Assembly (NCBI RefSeq): GCF_002215215.1
Contig: NZ_CP018632.1
Span: 1,258,001-1,322,000, forward strand
Direction of reading: 5' to 3'
Length of the DNA: 64,000 nt
Source: Granulosicoccus antarcticus IMCC3135
GTDB taxonomy: Bacteria; Pseudomonadota; Gammaproteobacteria; Granulosicoccales; Granulosicoccaceae
The notes under the pieces are model-generated. The model made no database searches, had not been told where the DNA came from, and saw nothing but the letters and a program-made list of their open reading frames with translations. The translations under genes were made by a program, and so were the position numbers. Within the stretch, counting starts at the first letter, position 1. Each line of letters starts with the position of its first letter. Shown one piece after another: positions 8,649-18,679 of the stretch.

Positions 8649-9635
8649 CTAGCTGGACATTTCGTCTTCCAGGTAGACCTGGATGATTTCGTCGAATGAG
8701 GATTCTGCTTCGAAGCCCAGTGAGATTGCTCGCTGGGCATCGAAGTTTTCGGGCCAGTTGGCGACGATAGCTCGGATGGTTTCATCCGGCTCGCGTTTGA
8801 TCAGCTTGACAGCATCGGCACCGACTACACGCTCTAGCGCCTCGATTTGTTGAGCGACAGTGGCGCAGAGTCCAGGTAGGTTGATGTTGCAACGTGGCCC
8901 CAGCTCTTCGGCGTTGATGGAGGCGGCCTTGACGAGAAAACGAATGGCTGTCCGGGGACTGGCGAACCAATGGCGCACCGTATCCTCGACTGGTAGCACC
9001 GCGGTTTTACCATTGATGGGCTCTCGCAGGATATTGGAGAAGAAACCTGAGGCCGCCAGGTTGGGCTTGCCCGGGCGAATGCAGATGGTAGGCAGGCGCA
9101 AGCCGATGCCCTGAACGATGCCGCGCCGATTACAGTCAGCTAACAGCAGTTCGCAAATGGCTTTTTGTGTCCCGTAACTGGTCATCGGAGTCAGATGAAA
9201 TTCATCATCGATGCTCTCTGGGAAAGGGGCACCATAGACAGCGATTGAGGAGGTAAATACAAACTTGGGTGTATAGCCGTTGTTATCGTGCCTGGCGCGA
9301 ATGGCGTCCAGCAGATAGCGGGTACCATCAAGATTGATTCTATAGCCCTTGTCAAAATCTGCCTCTGCCTCACCAGAAACAATAGCGGCAAGATGATAGA
9401 TAAGATCTGGCTCATCGGCAACCAGCGCTTCGGCGATGCCTGCTTGAGTCATATCAACGGCACGAGTCTGTATTTCAATAGCGGACGTTTGAGCGGCGTC
9501 AGATATTGAGGGCTCAACGATATCGGCCAGCAATAGCTGAGTAATCGATTGATCGTCGATTTTTCCAGCTGCAATCAGATGAGCGGTCAGTTTGGAGCCA
9601 ACCATGCCGGCAGCGCCAATGATGAGAATTTTCAT
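8649..9635 (-). CDS. NAD-dependent epimerase/dehydratase family, D-erythronate dehydrogenase (DenD)-like
   Basis: A 328-residue extended SDR. The NAD-binding GAAGMVG is at residues 7-13, an acidic strand end (LLLADI) points to NAD, and SSIAVYG and YGTQKA supply the Ser-Tyr-Lys catalytic set. The block GIGLRLPTICIRPGKPNLAASGFFSNILREP resembles DenD enzymes, which oxidise D-erythronate at C2 in four-carbon acid sugar breakdown. The companion kinase and decarboxylase of that pathway are not here. It lies 86 bases after the HAD phosphatase on the same strand, and faces a TRAP binding protein that could supply an acid-sugar substrate; both links are inference. Another NAD-dependent sugar-acid dehydrogenase is possible. 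Confidence 0.8.
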   Translation of the reverse strand: MKILIIGAAGMVGSKLTAHLIAAGKIDDQSITQLLLADIVEPSISDAAQTSAIEIQTRAVDMTQAGIAEALVADEPDLIYHLAAIVSGEAEADFDKGYRINLDGTRYLLDAIRARHDNNGYTPKFVFTSSIAVYGAPFPESIDDEFHLTPMTSYGTQKAICELLLADCNRRGIVQGIGLRLPTICIRPGKPNLAASGFFSNILREPINGKTAVLPVEDTVRHWFASPRTAIRFLVKAASINAEELGPRCNINLPGLCATVAQQIEALERVVGADAVKLIKREPDETIRAIVANWPENFDAQRAISLGFEAESSFDEIIQVYLEDEMSS

Positions 9636-9721
9636 GAGCCTTTTACAAACAAGCTAAGTGGGCTGACAGGGTACTATGCGACTGGCTTGTCTGACGAGCA
9701 GAACTGAGTTTGCCGCTGGAT

Positions 9722-10372
9722 CTATCTACCTTCCAGGTAGTGAATGACCTCATGCAGATCATTCAGAATCTTGTGGCCCAGTGCGATAGTCTCGGCATCC
9801 GGTTGTACGAGTGAGGGTATCTGGATGACTTGCATGCCGGCGGCCAGAGCAGCTGTTACCCCTATGGGAGAGTCCTCCAGTGCCAGACATCTGGCTGGGT
9901 CTACCTGCAGTCGTTGAGCGGCCTTGAGGTAGATGTCAGGTGCAGGCTTGCCATTGTCAACCTGATCACCACAGGTCACATGCGTGAAGCGGTGCAGTAT
10001 GCCGGAGTTGCTTAGCTTGGAGTGTGCCAGCTCAGTACGAGTAGAGGTCGCTACAGACTTGGGAATACCGCTAGCTTCAAGATAGTCCAGCAGTTCCAGA
10101 ACACCGTTCATCAGAGGTACAGCCGTCAGAGTTTGTTCCTCGTAGAGCGACATCCAGTCCTGCATGAATGCCTCAACAGATATCGCTGCAGGCAGGTGAT
10201 TACTCAATATGATCAGCGTGGTGGCATCGTTGGTCCCCAGCAATTGCTGATAAAGGGAGAACTGATCGCCGAGCTGATGCTGATCGCAAATCATCTGGAA
10301 GGTACGTAAAGCGATTGTCTCACTGTCGATGAGCAGTCCATCCATGTCGAAGATTGCTGCAATAGGCTTCAT
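9722..10372 (-). CDS. HAD hydrolase, beta-phosphoglucomutase / sugar-phosphatase type
   Basis: A 216-residue HAD-superfamily protein of subfamily IA with a cap between motifs 1 and 2. Motif 1 is FDMDGLLID with the nucleophile Asp9 and acid Asp11. Motif 2 is VATST, the motif 3 Lys is in GKPAPDIY, and motif 4 is ALEDSPIG. Length and motifs match small sugar phosphatases such as YniC and the beta-phosphoglucomutase group; the substrate is not determined. Probably cotranscribed with the DenD-like gene. Confidence 0.88.
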   Translation of the reverse strand: MKPIAAIFDMDGLLIDSETIALRTFQMICDQHQLGDQFSLYQQLLGTNDATTLIILSNHLPAAISVEAFMQDWMSLYEEQTLTAVPLMNGVLELLDYLEASGIPKSVATSTRTELAHSKLSNSGILHRFTHVTCGDQVDNGKPAPDIYLKAAQRLQVDPARCLALEDSPIGVTAALAAGMQVIQIPSLVQPDAETIALGHKILNDLHEVIHYLEGR

Positions 10373-10462
10373 GGTGTTGGTGGCTATCGGGTTGTTGGTG
10401 GTCTGATGTTCTCAATGGTAACGTGATGCCTGCAACATTAGAAGCCGGAGCAGCAGGTACTC

Positions 10463-11164
10463 ATGATCGATCACGTTTCCTACCAGGTATCGACAAACGT
10501 CACGGAGGCCGTCAATACGCGCCGTTCTCTGCGAGCATTTTTGCCAGACTCAGTGCCGCAAGAAACAATCAAGACGTTGTTGGAAAAGGCTGCGCGGGCG
10601 CCCAGTGGTACAAACATGCAACCGTGGAAAACCTATGTTCTCACCGGCGCCAGGCAACAGCAATTATGTCGTGAGGTATGTGCGGCATTTGATGAACGAT
10701 CAAAGGACAAATATACGGGGGAGGTGCCGTACTACCCGAAACGATGGTTTGAGCCTTACCAGTCGCGCAGGCGTCAGGTTGGTTGGGAATTGTATGGTTT
10801 GTTGGGACTCGGGAAAGGCGATAGAGCAGGTATGCATACTCAGCACAGACGCAACTTCCAGTTCTTCGATGCACCAGTGGGCATGATGTTTACCATTCAC
10901 CGTGATCTGGCCACCGGTAGCTGGCTGGACTACGGTATGTATCTGCAGAACATCATGTTGTTGGCAAGAGAGCAGGGCCTGCATAGTTGTCCACAGGCAG
11001 CGTGGTCTGGGTATCACACTGTGATCAGAGACGTGTTGTCACTGGATGCTGACGAAATTGTGGTGTGCGGCATGGCCTTGGGTTATGCCGATCCTGACGC
11101 TGTTGAGAATACACTGGTAACCGAACGAGCATCCTTCGAGCAGACTGTCAGTTTTCTGGAGTAA
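10463..11164 (+). CDS. Nitroreductase family protein
   Basis: A 233-residue FMN-dependent nitroreductase-like protein. The FMN phosphate motif TRRSLRAF is at about residues 19-26 and APSGTNMQPWK supplies the next FMN contacts. The C-terminal part (QEQGLHSCPQAAW-type region and VVCGMALGYAD) is characteristic of the NfnB/NfsB-like subfamily. It would reduce nitro compounds or quinones with NAD(P)H; the natural substrate is unknown. The DUF2164 gene follows directly. Confidence 0.9.
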   Translation: MIDHVSYQVSTNVTEAVNTRRSLRAFLPDSVPQETIKTLLEKAARAPSGTNMQPWKTYVLTGARQQQLCREVCAAFDERSKDKYTGEVPYYPKRWFEPYQSRRRQVGWELYGLLGLGKGDRAGMHTQHRRNFQFFDAPVGMMFTIHRDLATGSWLDYGMYLQNIMLLAREQGLHSCPQAAWSGYHTVIRDVLSLDADEIVVCGMALGYADPDAVENTLVTERASFEQTVSFLE

Positions 11165-11171
11165 TTTGTTC

Positions 11172-11405
11172 ATGATCAAGTTCAGCAAGGAAGAAATCGA
11201 GCGGTTGACTCGCAAGATTCAACTGTATTTCAATGATGAGCTAGATCAGGAAATCGGACAATTTCCAGCACAGTTTCTACTGGAATTCTTCAGCGAAGAG
11301 ATTGGTCCTTATTATTATAATCGAGGCTTGATGGATGCTCAGGAAGTGCTGGAGTCCAGATTGAATGAAGCCCTCTATGAGTTGGAAAAACCTATCAAGG
11401 ATTGA
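11172..11405 (+). CDS. DUF2164 family protein
   Basis: A 77-residue protein recognisable as DUF2164 by KFSKEEIERL near the start, FFSEEIGPYYYNRGL in the middle and a charged C-terminal helix. ATG at 11172 is chosen; a TTG six bases earlier adds only two residues. The stop of the nitroreductase lies 7 bases upstream, so both are probably on one transcript. The function of the family is not known. Confidence 0.85.
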   Translation: MIKFSKEEIERLTRKIQLYFNDELDQEIGQFPAQFLLEFFSEEIGPYYYNRGLMDAQEVLESRLNEALYELEKPIKD

Positions 11406-11851
11406 TGCCAGGTTGATGGCTGGCTATATTGTTTTTGACAATCAAAGGCTGATTTTGCTATGTGGAGTACTGAGATTTTACGGGTGTTGAATCTCAAGTT
11501 TCACTATAATAATACAACTGTGTGATCAAGGTTGTTTTCTTTGATGCTGGTGATAATACACAGAAGCAGGAAGAGCTTGCTGAGACATTGATTAGATCGT
11601 ACACGTCTTTATATTGGCTACTGCGTCTCATTCGAGGTCTCGAGTTTTAGTTCGGTACTTGTATTATTATGCTTGTCCTGAACTGTAAATGCCTCGTTAA
11701 ATCAAGTTGTTATATGATCATTACCAATCGCTAATAAATAGAGGTTTGCGGTCTTTCAGAGCATGACGTTAATATATTGACGCCATATTCCTGCGGCTGC
11801 GTTCTGGTTTCTGCGTGCAGTCCTTAAACTCTCTTCCCAAGGACTGACTCA
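11406..11851. other. AT-rich 446-base intergenic region
   Basis: No open frame of note. It is visibly richer in A and T than its surroundings. TATAAT at 11505-11510 could be a -10 box, but no good -35 lies at the right distance. It separates the nitroreductase/DUF2164 pair from the exported-protein pair and probably holds the promoter of the latter. Confidence 0.4.
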
Positions 11852-13408
<1,557 letters not shown>

Positions 13409-13524
13409 TTTATTTGTAAATAATAGTTGCCATACAGTTATGCATCCTAGTGTTGTCAAAGAGGAGCAAGTAACATGTTTCTTGTAATGCAGAGTTGCCA
13501 GATTCATGGACAGAAGGAGTTTTT

Positions 13525-16017
13525 ATGACGAGCAGAATAAATCTCACGTACGGCCGGTTTTCGCTTTCATGGGACATCATGAACATACTGACCAGAGCTG
13601 TTTTATTGACGCTGGCGGTAGTTGCCCAAGTTCATGCGCAGTCGAACGATGTTGAGGCGCCTGTATTGACCCTGCAAGCTCCATCTGCAGATAATGCGAC
13701 GCTACAGAATGAGTTCATATTCTCTGGAACTGTCACCGACACGGGTGGATCGGGTTTGCGTGAGGTCAGATACTTGCTCAAGGATCTGGACAGCTCAGAA
13801 TTTGTCAGTCCTGGCGGCGTGGTGGAGTCACCGCGACTACTTCGTACAGCCGATCTGGCACTGAGTAATGCCGATAACGGCACCTGGTCGATACCTGTCA
13901 TTTTACCGGAGGGGCGTTACCGGCTTTATGTCCGTGTGCGCGACCAGGCCGGTAATTCGGTAGTCTGGGCTGTGCGTACAACATTCAGCATCGAGGATGG
14001 AAGTGCGATTGTCGATGAAACAGCGCCTGTGTTGGCGCTAGTTCAACCGTCTTCCGCTATCGACACATTAACCGTCGGCGCGCAGAACTTTATCGGCACG
14101 GCAAATGACGGCGATGGTTCTGGAGTTGCCCGAGTGTTCTACATACTCAAGAATCTGGCTGATTCCAATTATATTGATGATGCAGGGAATGTCGACTCGC
14201 CAAGAGTGCTGCGTGATGCGACGCTCAGCCTTGCTGCTGATGGTAGTGCTGATTGGTCACTTAGCTTGAATCTTCCGGCTGGACGTTACCGCCTCTATGC
14301 CTCTGTTGCTGATCAGCAGAACAACACGAATTGGTGGGCTGTGCGTCGGGACTTTACGGTCGAGGAATCTACACCTCCACCAGGCGGCTCAGTGTTCATT
14401 CCCGCTGCAAGCGATATCGTTGATCCACTTGCGTTTTATCAGCAAGATGGTTACGACACGGTTGACGTGATACGAATGGACTTGGCAACCCGCACGAGCG
14501 CTGGAACCTGTACTTCGGAAGATGAAAGCGGCTGCACTCTGGATGATGTCCTGGCAGATGTGGATGGAGACGACGATTTTACTGTGGATATCCCGGTGAA
14601 GTTCATTGCTGATGATTTTCCTGATGATGGTCTTGAGAGCAATGCCGGTCTTCGACAGCGAGGTGCCTCCACCCGCAAGGCACCGCAAAAATCTTTTCGT
14701 GTCCGCCTCACGGGGGACACTTCATTGTGGCGTCACGAAGAACGAATTCAGCTGAATAAACACCCCTATGATCAGAGCCGCATACTCAATAAGTTGAGTT
14801 TTGATCTGATGGCACCGATTCCACATTTGCCCAGTTTGCGAACCCAGTTTGTCAATCTCTGGATTGATGATGGGGACGGACCGGTTGATCAGGGCTTGTT
14901 CACGCATGTTGAGGCAGCCAAAAAGGAATATCTGATTAATCGTGAACGAGACCGCGATGACAATATCTATAAGGCTGAATTCTTCCTGTTTTCGTCGTCG
15001 GATCTTGCCGAAATGGCTATCGATGCGAGTGGTGAACCGGTGGATGAGGCGCGCTTCAATAGTCGCCTGGAAATCGAACGAGGTGACGATCACAGTAAAT
15101 TGATCGAAATGCTGGCAGCGCTGAACGATCCGAATCAGTCGTTCGAATCGGTGCTTGATCGGTATTTCAATCGGAACAATGTGTTGACGTGGCTGACTGT
15201 CAATATGTTGATGGGGCAGCAAGATGCGGTTTCGCATAACTACTTTTTGTACAACCCGCTAGGCACTGAAAAATTCTACTTTCTGCCTTGGGACTACGAC
15301 GGTACCTTCCGGACTGAAGCGTCACTGTCTACCAGTTTTGATGCTGCTGCATCACGCAATCGTCTCAATTGGGGATATGCACGATTCTGGGAAAATAACT
15401 TTATCTCCCAATACCTGCAGTTGCCTGGTATGCACCAGGCCTTGATAGAGGCTGCTGAAGAGTTGCGCGCAAATTATCTGACGAGCGCTATCATCAGCTC
15501 ATTGACCGATTCCTATACCCCGCTGGTCAGGCCGATTATTTCCAGCGAGCCGGATATCAGTCAGATTGGAGGTATCCGCAGCCCAGAAAACATGGGAGTC
15601 TGGGATGCCAGAATTGCATCGTTGCCAGGCACCGTTGCCAGTAATCTGCAACAGCTCAAACGTTCCCCCAATATGCCATTGCCACCGTATCTGAAAGCAC
15701 CGATAACAAGTAGTGGTGATGTCACGTTCTGGTGGACACCTGCATTTGAGGTCACGGGAAAACCTGTCAGTTACGATTTGCAGGTGTCATCTTCACCGGA
15801 ATTTTCAGTGGGAACGATTGTGTTGGAAGCCACGGGGATAGCTGATCGAGCAGAAAGGGTAGAGCTGACTATCGATCAAGCAGAACTGCCGGCGGGCAGT
15901 TGGTATTACCGGGTACTGGCGCGCACCTCAGATCCCGTGCTCTATCAGATCGCCAGTAATGCTCTGTCTGAAGGTGGGCAGTCCTACCTGGGAGTACGCC
16001 GTTTCACACTGCCTTGA
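13525..16017 (+). CDS. Exported CotH-type protein kinase with two Ig-like domains
   Basis: An 830-residue exported protein. ATG 13525 has an AAGGAG site six bases upstream. The hydrophobic segment ILTRAVLLTLAVVAQ followed by VHAQS is the signal peptide. Residues about 41-155 and 165-285 are two copies of one Ig-like module, each with APVL, SGLREV or SGVARV, a GxWS or DWS strand and GRYRLY. The CotH domain follows (about 295-690): RQRGASTRKAPQKSFRV holds the ATP-binding Lys, FTHVEAAKKEYL the conserved Glu, and FYFLPWDYDGTF the metal-binding Asp pair. A last fibronectin-like module (about 705-830) ends the protein. CotH proteins are secretory-pathway protein kinases. Its likely partner is the carbohydrate-binding protein upstream. 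The Ig repeats suggest a surface location. Confidence 0.88.
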   Translation: MTSRINLTYGRFSLSWDIMNILTRAVLLTLAVVAQVHAQSNDVEAPVLTLQAPSADNATLQNEFIFSGTVTDTGGSGLREVRYLLKDLDSSEFVSPGGVVESPRLLRTADLALSNADNGTWSIPVILPEGRYRLYVRVRDQAGNSVVWAVRTTFSIEDGSAIVDETAPVLALVQPSSAIDTLTVGAQNFIGTANDGDGSGVARVFYILKNLADSNYIDDAGNVDSPRVLRDATLSLAADGSADWSLSLNLPAGRYRLYASVADQQNNTNWWAVRRDFTVEESTPPPGGSVFIPAASDIVDPLAFYQQDGYDTVDVIRMDLATRTSAGTCTSEDESGCTLDDVLADVDGDDDFTVDIPVKFIADDFPDDGLESNAGLRQRGASTRKAPQKSFRVRLTGDTSLWRHEERIQLNKHPYDQSRILNKLSFDLMAPIPHLPSLRTQFVNLWIDDGDGPVDQGLFTHVEAAKKEYLINRERDRDDNIYKAEFFLFSSSDLAEMAIDASGEPVDEARFNSRLEIERGDDHSKLIEMLAALNDPNQSFESVLDRYFNRNNVLTWLTVNMLMGQQDAVSHNYFLYNPLGTEKFYFLPWDYDGTFRTEASLSTSFDAAASRNRLNWGYARFWENNFISQYLQLPGMHQALIEAAEELRANYLTSAIISSLTDSYTPLVRPIISSEPDISQIGGIRSPENMGVWDARIASLPGTVASNLQQLKRSPNMPLPPYLKAPITSSGDVTFWWTPAFEVTGKPVSYDLQVSSSPEFSVGTIVLEATGIADRAERVELTIDQAELPAGSWYYRVLARTSDPVLYQIASNALSEGGQSYLGVRRFTLP

Positions 16018-16037
16018 AACTAGCTTAAAGATACTGC

Positions 16038-16085
16038 CGCCGCTACGAGAGCTCCTACAGAGATAATGTAGGACTGGTAGCGGCG
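16038..16085. repeat. Two-tier hairpin, REP-like, between convergent genes
   Basis: Outer arms CGCCGCTAC (16038-16046) and GTAGCGGCG (16077-16085) enclose inner arms TCCTACA (16053-16059) and TGTAGGA (16067-16073), all perfect. The GCTCCTACAG core resembles the REP repeats common in gammaproteobacteria. No T-run follows on either strand. It may serve as a transcription barrier between the convergent CotH and hydrolase genes. Confidence 0.6.
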
Positions 16086-16119
16086 AACCTTGCTTATCTG
16101 CGCGGTGGTCAGATATTCA

Positions 16120-17139
16120 TCATGCGTCGTCGATATGATCCTGCTGGAAGGACTCAACCTGGTTGGCCACCTCGTCGATATCCCCTCTGAAGCGTGCCAG
16201 GTGCAGTATTGCATCACCCTCATGCACAAGCGGTAATTCTTGCAGACCGATAATCACGCCGGCATTTCTGGAGTGAATAGGGTGGCGAACACCGGTTGAT
16301 GGCTCTGCAATATAACCGACAATATCGTCTTTTCCCACCTGAGCGCCCAGCTTGACGGTGGACCTGAACATGCCACTTTCCGGAGCACGCAACCAGCTGC
16401 TACTGCGAGCCACGAAAGGTTCATTGGTTTTGCGGGAACTGCCGCGATTGTCCGGCAGCATTCCCAGTGCTCGCATGACATTAAGTATTCCTTGCACACC
16501 GGCGCGGATTGCCATGTCGTTGTAGCGCAGAGCTTCTCCCGCTTCATATAATAAAATAGGCACGCCCAACTCACTGGCGGAACCGCGTAACGATCCGTCG
16601 CGGACCGATGCATTCAGCATAACCGGCACACCGAACTCTCTGGCAAGGCGTTCGGTTTCCGGATCATCCAGGTCCGCACGAATCTGAGGCAGATTAGTCC
16701 TGTGGCCAGAGCCGGTGTGCAAGTCGATGCCGTGTGTGGAGACCGAGACGATTTCCTGCATGAACACGTAGGCTATACGTCCCGCCAGAGAGCCGGTCTC
16801 GGAGCCCGGGAAAACACGGTTCAAATCACGACGATCGGGCAGGTAGCGACTGGCTTGAATAAGGCCGTAGGCATTGACCACCGGTACAGCAATCAGGGTA
16901 CCTTTGAGCCGAGAAACTGCTTTGGTTGCCAGAACCTGTCTGATGATCTCGATGCCGTTGAGTTCGTCCCCATGTATGGCGGAGCTGAGGAACAGTACAG
17001 GTCCACTCTGTTTGCCATGTACGACGTGTACCGTCATGCTCGTGTTGGTCTGAGCGCTTAGATTGGGCATGGGCACATTGATCATCTGCCGTGTGCCACT
17101 GGTTACTTCTGTTCCAGCGAGAGTGAATGGTTTACGCAT
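16120..17139 (-). CDS. Succinylglutamate desuccinylase / aspartoacylase family zinc hydrolase
   Basis: A 339-residue M14-related zinc hydrolase. The zinc motif HGDE is at about residues 58-61 and the second zinc His is in GIDLHTG. RDLNRVFPG supplies the conserved Arg-Asp-Leu-Asn-Arg substrate motif. The C-terminal part (SGMFRSTVKLGAQVGKDDIVG) is the beta-rich domain with a biotinyl-like turn. The family deacylates N-acyl amino acids or related amides; the arginine-catabolic neighbours of astE are absent, so the substrate is open. It stands alone, facing the CotH gene. Confidence 0.88.
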   Translation of the reverse strand: MRKPFTLAGTEVTSGTRQMINVPMPNLSAQTNTSMTVHVVHGKQSGPVLFLSSAIHGDELNGIEIIRQVLATKAVSRLKGTLIAVPVVNAYGLIQASRYLPDRRDLNRVFPGSETGSLAGRIAYVFMQEIVSVSTHGIDLHTGSGHRTNLPQIRADLDDPETERLAREFGVPVMLNASVRDGSLRGSASELGVPILLYEAGEALRYNDMAIRAGVQGILNVMRALGMLPDNRGSSRKTNEPFVARSSSWLRAPESGMFRSTVKLGAQVGKDDIVGYIAEPSTGVRHPIHSRNAGVIIGLQELPLVHEGDAILHLARFRGDIDEVANQVESFQQDHIDDA

Positions 17140-17601
17140 GGTTTAACCTTCTTCCCGCATTGTTGATTCTGAACGATTCACAGCAGTTTCCACCTCGTGT
17201 TCGCACGCTTTGGCGACTAATACTAGTCGGCGGGTTGAATACAACCTTGAGTGGTTGGAGCGAATCGCGATTTTCATGGGCTAGGGTGAGCTTTAGGGAG
17301 ACGATCTATAAGAAGCAAAGCTGAGGTAAATTGGCAGCGTTAAGCGGCGTATGCAACGCGCAACACCGGCGTGCGAATAATAGACTGCAATGGGTGAGAA
17401 AAGCCTGTATTTGCCAGACTTTGAGCGTGTTCAGCAGGGTTTTTCGATATAAATAACGCCAAACGACCTGCTTTCGAGCAATTTGTCGAAAAAAGATGTG
17501 TTTGCATACTTCCCTTTCTTCTTGAAACGTTATGTTGATGACTTGCCCGAGGGCTCGGGCAAGCGAAGAAGATCCCTTAATGGCTGGTCTTGGCTTGAGG
17601 A
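17140..17601. other. 462-base non-coding gap
   Basis: I see no convincing gene here. The only structured element is the perfect inverted repeat at 17542-17563. The gap must contain the promoter of the minus-strand hydrolase and the 3' end of the lipoprotein transcript. Confidence 0.4.
17542..17563. terminator. Perfect inverted repeat downstream of the lipoprotein gene
   Basis: CTTGCCCGAG and CTCGGGCAAG, ten-base perfect arms separated by two bases, lie 39 bases past the lipoprotein stop. The stem is strong enough to end transcription, but a T-run is missing on both strands, so an operator is an alternative. Confidence 0.45.
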
Positions 17602-18249
17602 TTAAAGTCCGGCAGTTTCCATTGCAGTTTTCAAATTTTCCAGAAAATCATCAAATGTACGAGAGTAAGCAAGAGCCCAGTTTGCATTGCTGGCGACCTG
17701 ACCGCGATTCAGACCATTTCCATCAACTGCCAGTACTGTGTTCTCTCCAATACCGGTGAATGTGAGTGTTGATTCAATGATGCCGCTAAAACTGACAGAC
17801 CAGAACCCAGGTGAAAACCAGGCCCAGAACTGATTGATATCCACATCGAGTTGTAGTGGTGCGGAACTCTCTTCGGTGACAATATAGCCGTTGCTCTGCA
17901 AGCTGCTTGTCAATGCATCACGCATCTTCTGTTGCACGGTTTCTCCCTCGGGAAGCTTGACTGAACCTAATGCCTTGCCATAACCGCTACGTTGCCGACC
18001 AATATAGGTTGCCAGGCTTTCGGGAGTCTCGGCGCTCAGTGTGCCGTCGACAGAGGGGGTTGAGGGGCTGGCAGGTTTCTGTTCAAACTGGCGATTGTCT
18101 TCAATGTTGGCAATGTAAATGGTGCCTTTGCTCGACGATCGGTTCTCAAGAGTTGTTGATGAAGGCCCTATGTCAATACTTCTTGTACCAGTCACGCAGC
18201 CGCTTAGAAGTAAAAGAGCAATGGGTACCAAGAGTAGTCGCGTTTTCAT
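17602..18249 (-). CDS. Outer-membrane-type lipoprotein, YajG-like layout
   Basis: A 215-residue lipoprotein. ATG 18249 gives a compact signal peptide (MKTRLLLVPIALLLLSGC) with lipobox LLSGC; ATG 18267 would add six residues. The mature part resembles the YajG family in order: a short IDIGP start, an acidic linker, a QKMRDALTSSLQSNGYIV helix-strand unit, then strands rich in Trp and Ser (FWAWFSPGFWSVSFSG), and a last helix (DDFLENLKTAMETAG). Residue two after the Cys is Thr rather than Asp, which favours outer-membrane sorting. The role is unknown. It is not obviously linked to its neighbours. Confidence 0.75.
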   Translation of the reverse strand: MKTRLLLVPIALLLLSGCVTGTRSIDIGPSSTTLENRSSSKGTIYIANIEDNRQFEQKPASPSTPSVDGTLSAETPESLATYIGRQRSGYGKALGSVKLPEGETVQQKMRDALTSSLQSNGYIVTEESSAPLQLDVDINQFWAWFSPGFWSVSFSGIIESTLTFTGIGENTVLAVDGNGLNRGQVASNANWALAYSRTFDDFLENLKTAMETAGL

Positions 18250-18679
18250 TTTTATTAAATTTTCCATTTTAATGTCGTGATATCGCAGTGTATGACATGC
18301 ATTAATCTCCCTGCAATGCCTTGATAGGTTCTTGTCAATCGGGATTGTCAGGCTCGCAAGAGTTACCACAAGGAGCAAGTTCGAACCGGTGGTTGTTACC
18401 GGGAACCGGGATGCCCAGATGCCAATGACGACGGTGGTCATTCAAATGGGGACAATATGGGGCGGCTGCTATGAGCGGGGCGGGGCTTAGGTAACAGCCC
18501 GGGAGTCACAAAAGTCAGCATCTGAAACAGAACGGTTCATGAGAACGGTGCTGTCAATATCGATATCTGGTTGAGCGCTACTCAGTGCAGCGTGTATTCA
18601 CCGGACTACCTCTAAGGTAACCCGGTGAATGATTCGAAGGCATGCCTTTCAGGCAGGCTATCTCATGTATTACAGTTTT
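18250..18679. other. 430-base non-coding gap with hairpin and palindrome
   Basis: It lies between the SHOCT gene 3' end and the lipoprotein start. No gene is seen. A frame continues upstream of the lipoprotein start to 18441, but it has no signal-peptide or domain character. The right part holds two dyads: the hairpin at 18596-18630 and the palindrome AAGGCATGCCTT at 18638-18649. Confidence 0.4.
18596..18630. terminator. Hairpin downstream of the SHOCT gene
   Basis: ATTCACCGG and CCGGTGAAT (nine-base perfect arms) enclose a second small stem made by ACCT and AGGT. It lies about 50 bases past the SHOCT stop on the minus strand. No T-run follows, so termination strength is uncertain. Confidence 0.45.
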
